Below, piece by piece: positions 63,012 to 64,000 of a stretch of 64,000 nt of DNA. The translations under genes and the position numbers were made by a program. The notes under the pieces were generated by a model. That model had not been told where the DNA came from. It made no database searches and was given only the letters and a program-made list of their open reading frames with translations. Position 1 is the stretch's first letter. Each line of letters starts with the position of its first letter. Source of the stretch: Brachyspira sp. SAP_772 (GTDB lineage: Bacteria; Spirochaetota; Brachyspiria; Brachyspirales; Brachyspiraceae); NCBI RefSeq assembly GCF_009755885.1, contig NZ_VYIX01000003.1, positions 68 through 64,067 of the forward strand, read 5' to 3'.

Positions 63012-63040
63012 AGTATAGAAAAAATATATATACATGTCAA
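63012..63040 (-). promoter_or_regulatory. Strong promoter of the SatP-type gene
   Basis: Minus-strand TTGACA (plus 63035-63040) and TATACT (plus 63012-63017), spacer 17 bp; the start codon is 29 bases downstream. Confidence 0.75.
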
Positions 63041-63134
63041 ATAAATATGCAAATAAATTATATTTTTTAAACAAAAAAAGATAATTATTGTGATGATTTA
63101 ATTTTTATTTTTTTAAATAATGTTTAATACATGA

Positions 63135-64000
63135 TTAATTAGTTCTCTTTAAAAGAATCATGCTAACATCATCTTTTAAAGGTTCTTTTGTAAAAGATTT
63201 TATCTCAGATATAATTTTTTCTTTAATATCATCAACATTATTTTTAACATTTTTAGAGAATATTTGCTTTAGATGTTCATCGCCAAACATATTATTATTA
63301 TCATCAAATACCTCATAAGCACCATCGGTAAAGACAAATAAAATGTCATTTCTATTTAATTGAACTTTCATTTCTGTATATTCACTCTCAGCAATCATTC
63401 CAATTAAAGGACCATCTATATCTACAGTGCATATTTCATCTTTGCTATTTGAATAATAAATAGGTTTTGGAGAGCCCGCAGAAGAGCATAATAATTCACC
63501 TGTATCATTATTGTAAAGTGCATAAAACAAACAGGCAAACAAGTTTTTATCGAACCCCTCTTCTATGAAAAATTTATTAAGCTTCTCCAAAAAAACAGCA
63601 GGTGAAGTATTTTTATCATCTATAATAGCATGCGAATCAAAAAAAGATTTTATCAAAATAGTAAGCATACTAGCAGCCACCCCATGCCCAGATACATCAG
63701 CAAGAAGTATAGCATAATATCCATCATTAATAAGCTTTATACCGCTATAGTCCCCAGAAACCTCATTTGGAGCATAATGATGTATAGATATTTCATTTTT
63801 TGGTATAGATGTATTACCATAAGAGAGTATAGTTTTTTGCAGTTTAGCAGCATATTCTATATCTCTTTTTAGTATATCCATATACATCATATTAGACTCT
63901 ATCGCCTTTTTAAGCCTAATATAAGACTTCATTTTAGAAAGAAACAAATCAGTATCAATAGACTTTTCAAAAAAACCATCAGCCCCGCAGTCAAAAGCTT
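63135..64000 (-). CDS. Response regulator with SpoIIE/PP2C phosphatase output, truncated at window edge
   Basis: The frame is open to the right end, so the N-terminus is missing. The visible 288 residues begin AFDCGADGFFEKS, the end of a receiver domain (GAD-F-K pattern), a helix (KMKSYIRLKKAI), then the SpoIIE-type PP2C domain: EISIHHYAPNEVSGDYSGIK, ILLADVSGHGVAASMLTILI with metal-binding Asp, DILFVFTDGAYEVFD and LKDDVSMILLKRT. RsbU-like phosphatases of this type dephosphorylate anti-anti-sigma factors. A TTG (63947) would give a shorter protein, but the receiver-like residues upstream in the same frame argue against it. Partner kinases are not in the window. Confidence 0.88.
   Translation of the reverse strand, partial: AFDCGADGFFEKSIDTDLFLSKMKSYIRLKKAIESNMMYMDILKRDIEYAAKLQKTILSYGNTSIPKNEISIHHYAPNEVSGDYSGIKLINDGYYAILLADVSGHGVAASMLTILIKSFFDSHAIIDDKNTSPAVFLEKLNKFFIEEGFDKNLFACLFYALYNNDTGELLCSSAGSPKPIYYSNSKDEICTVDIDGPLIGMIAESEYTEMKVQLNRNDILFVFTDGAYEVFDDNNNMFGDEHLKQIFSKNVKNNVDDIKEKIISEIKSFTKEPLKDDVSMILLKRTN

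Overview
This is a chromosomal segment of a very AT-rich bacterium, most likely a spirochaete and probably Brachyspira. The reasons are base composition, a FlbB-like periplasmic flagellar collar protein, many TPR proteins, an MglB-type galactose-binding lipoprotein, the lolA-rodZ-rimO order, and a family of GC-richer intergenic hairpin repeats set in AT-rich spacers. The assignment is an inference from protein resemblance; no rRNA is present. Most genes are core housekeeping genes. I see no insertion sequence, prophage or CRISPR array.

Layout. 0-4 kb: deoC, a MATE exporter, a DUF4132-like gene and the first repeat cluster. 4-13 kb (minus strand): a chain reading lolA, rodZ, rimO, a ClpX-like unfoldase without a zinc finger, an ECF-type sigma factor and a small membrane protein overlapping it (possible anti-sigma), then clpC behind its own terminator. 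13-17.4 kb (plus): two PepSY-like periplasmic proteins, a TPR-like protein and a large protein with a CarD-like segment that resembles the front of spirochaetal GreA but has no GreA domain. 17.7-28.8 kb: two secreted proteins, tatD, a HIT protein, a ZIP transporter, lptB, ferritin, lexA with a strong promoter, mglB plus a diverged paralogue, a Gfo/Idh/MocA oxidoreductase and aroC.

29-43 kb is the accessory stretch: a type IV McrBC restriction pair (repeat hairpin between the genes), a tiny membrane-peptide reading frame with TGA as codon 2, a small unknown gene, prmC, a chemoreceptor, two tandem membrane-anchored TPR proteins ending in an Mrr-nuclease-like domain, and a KAP-type P-loop NTPase whose reading frame is split by a one-base shift. 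The TPR-Mrr pair facing the split KAP gene is the best candidate for an undescribed system, possibly related to defence, but this is inferred from domains and position only.

43-64 kb returns to housekeeping: gatB, tRNA-Thr(CGT), thiL, a glycosyltransferase, pepT, a probable outer-membrane protein, a DNA methyltransferase coupled to a PP-loop ATPase, a YugP-type metallopeptidase, mnmG, another TPR protein, a DUF1858/DUF438 protein, a ferritin-like/VIT1 fusion, an M20 amidohydrolase, flbB, a SatP-type transporter, and a response regulator with a SpoIIE phosphatase domain that runs off the right edge. Promoters are clear sigma-70 type (TTGACA/TTGATA, 16-18 bp, TATAAT/TATATT), and several intrinsic terminators are readable.
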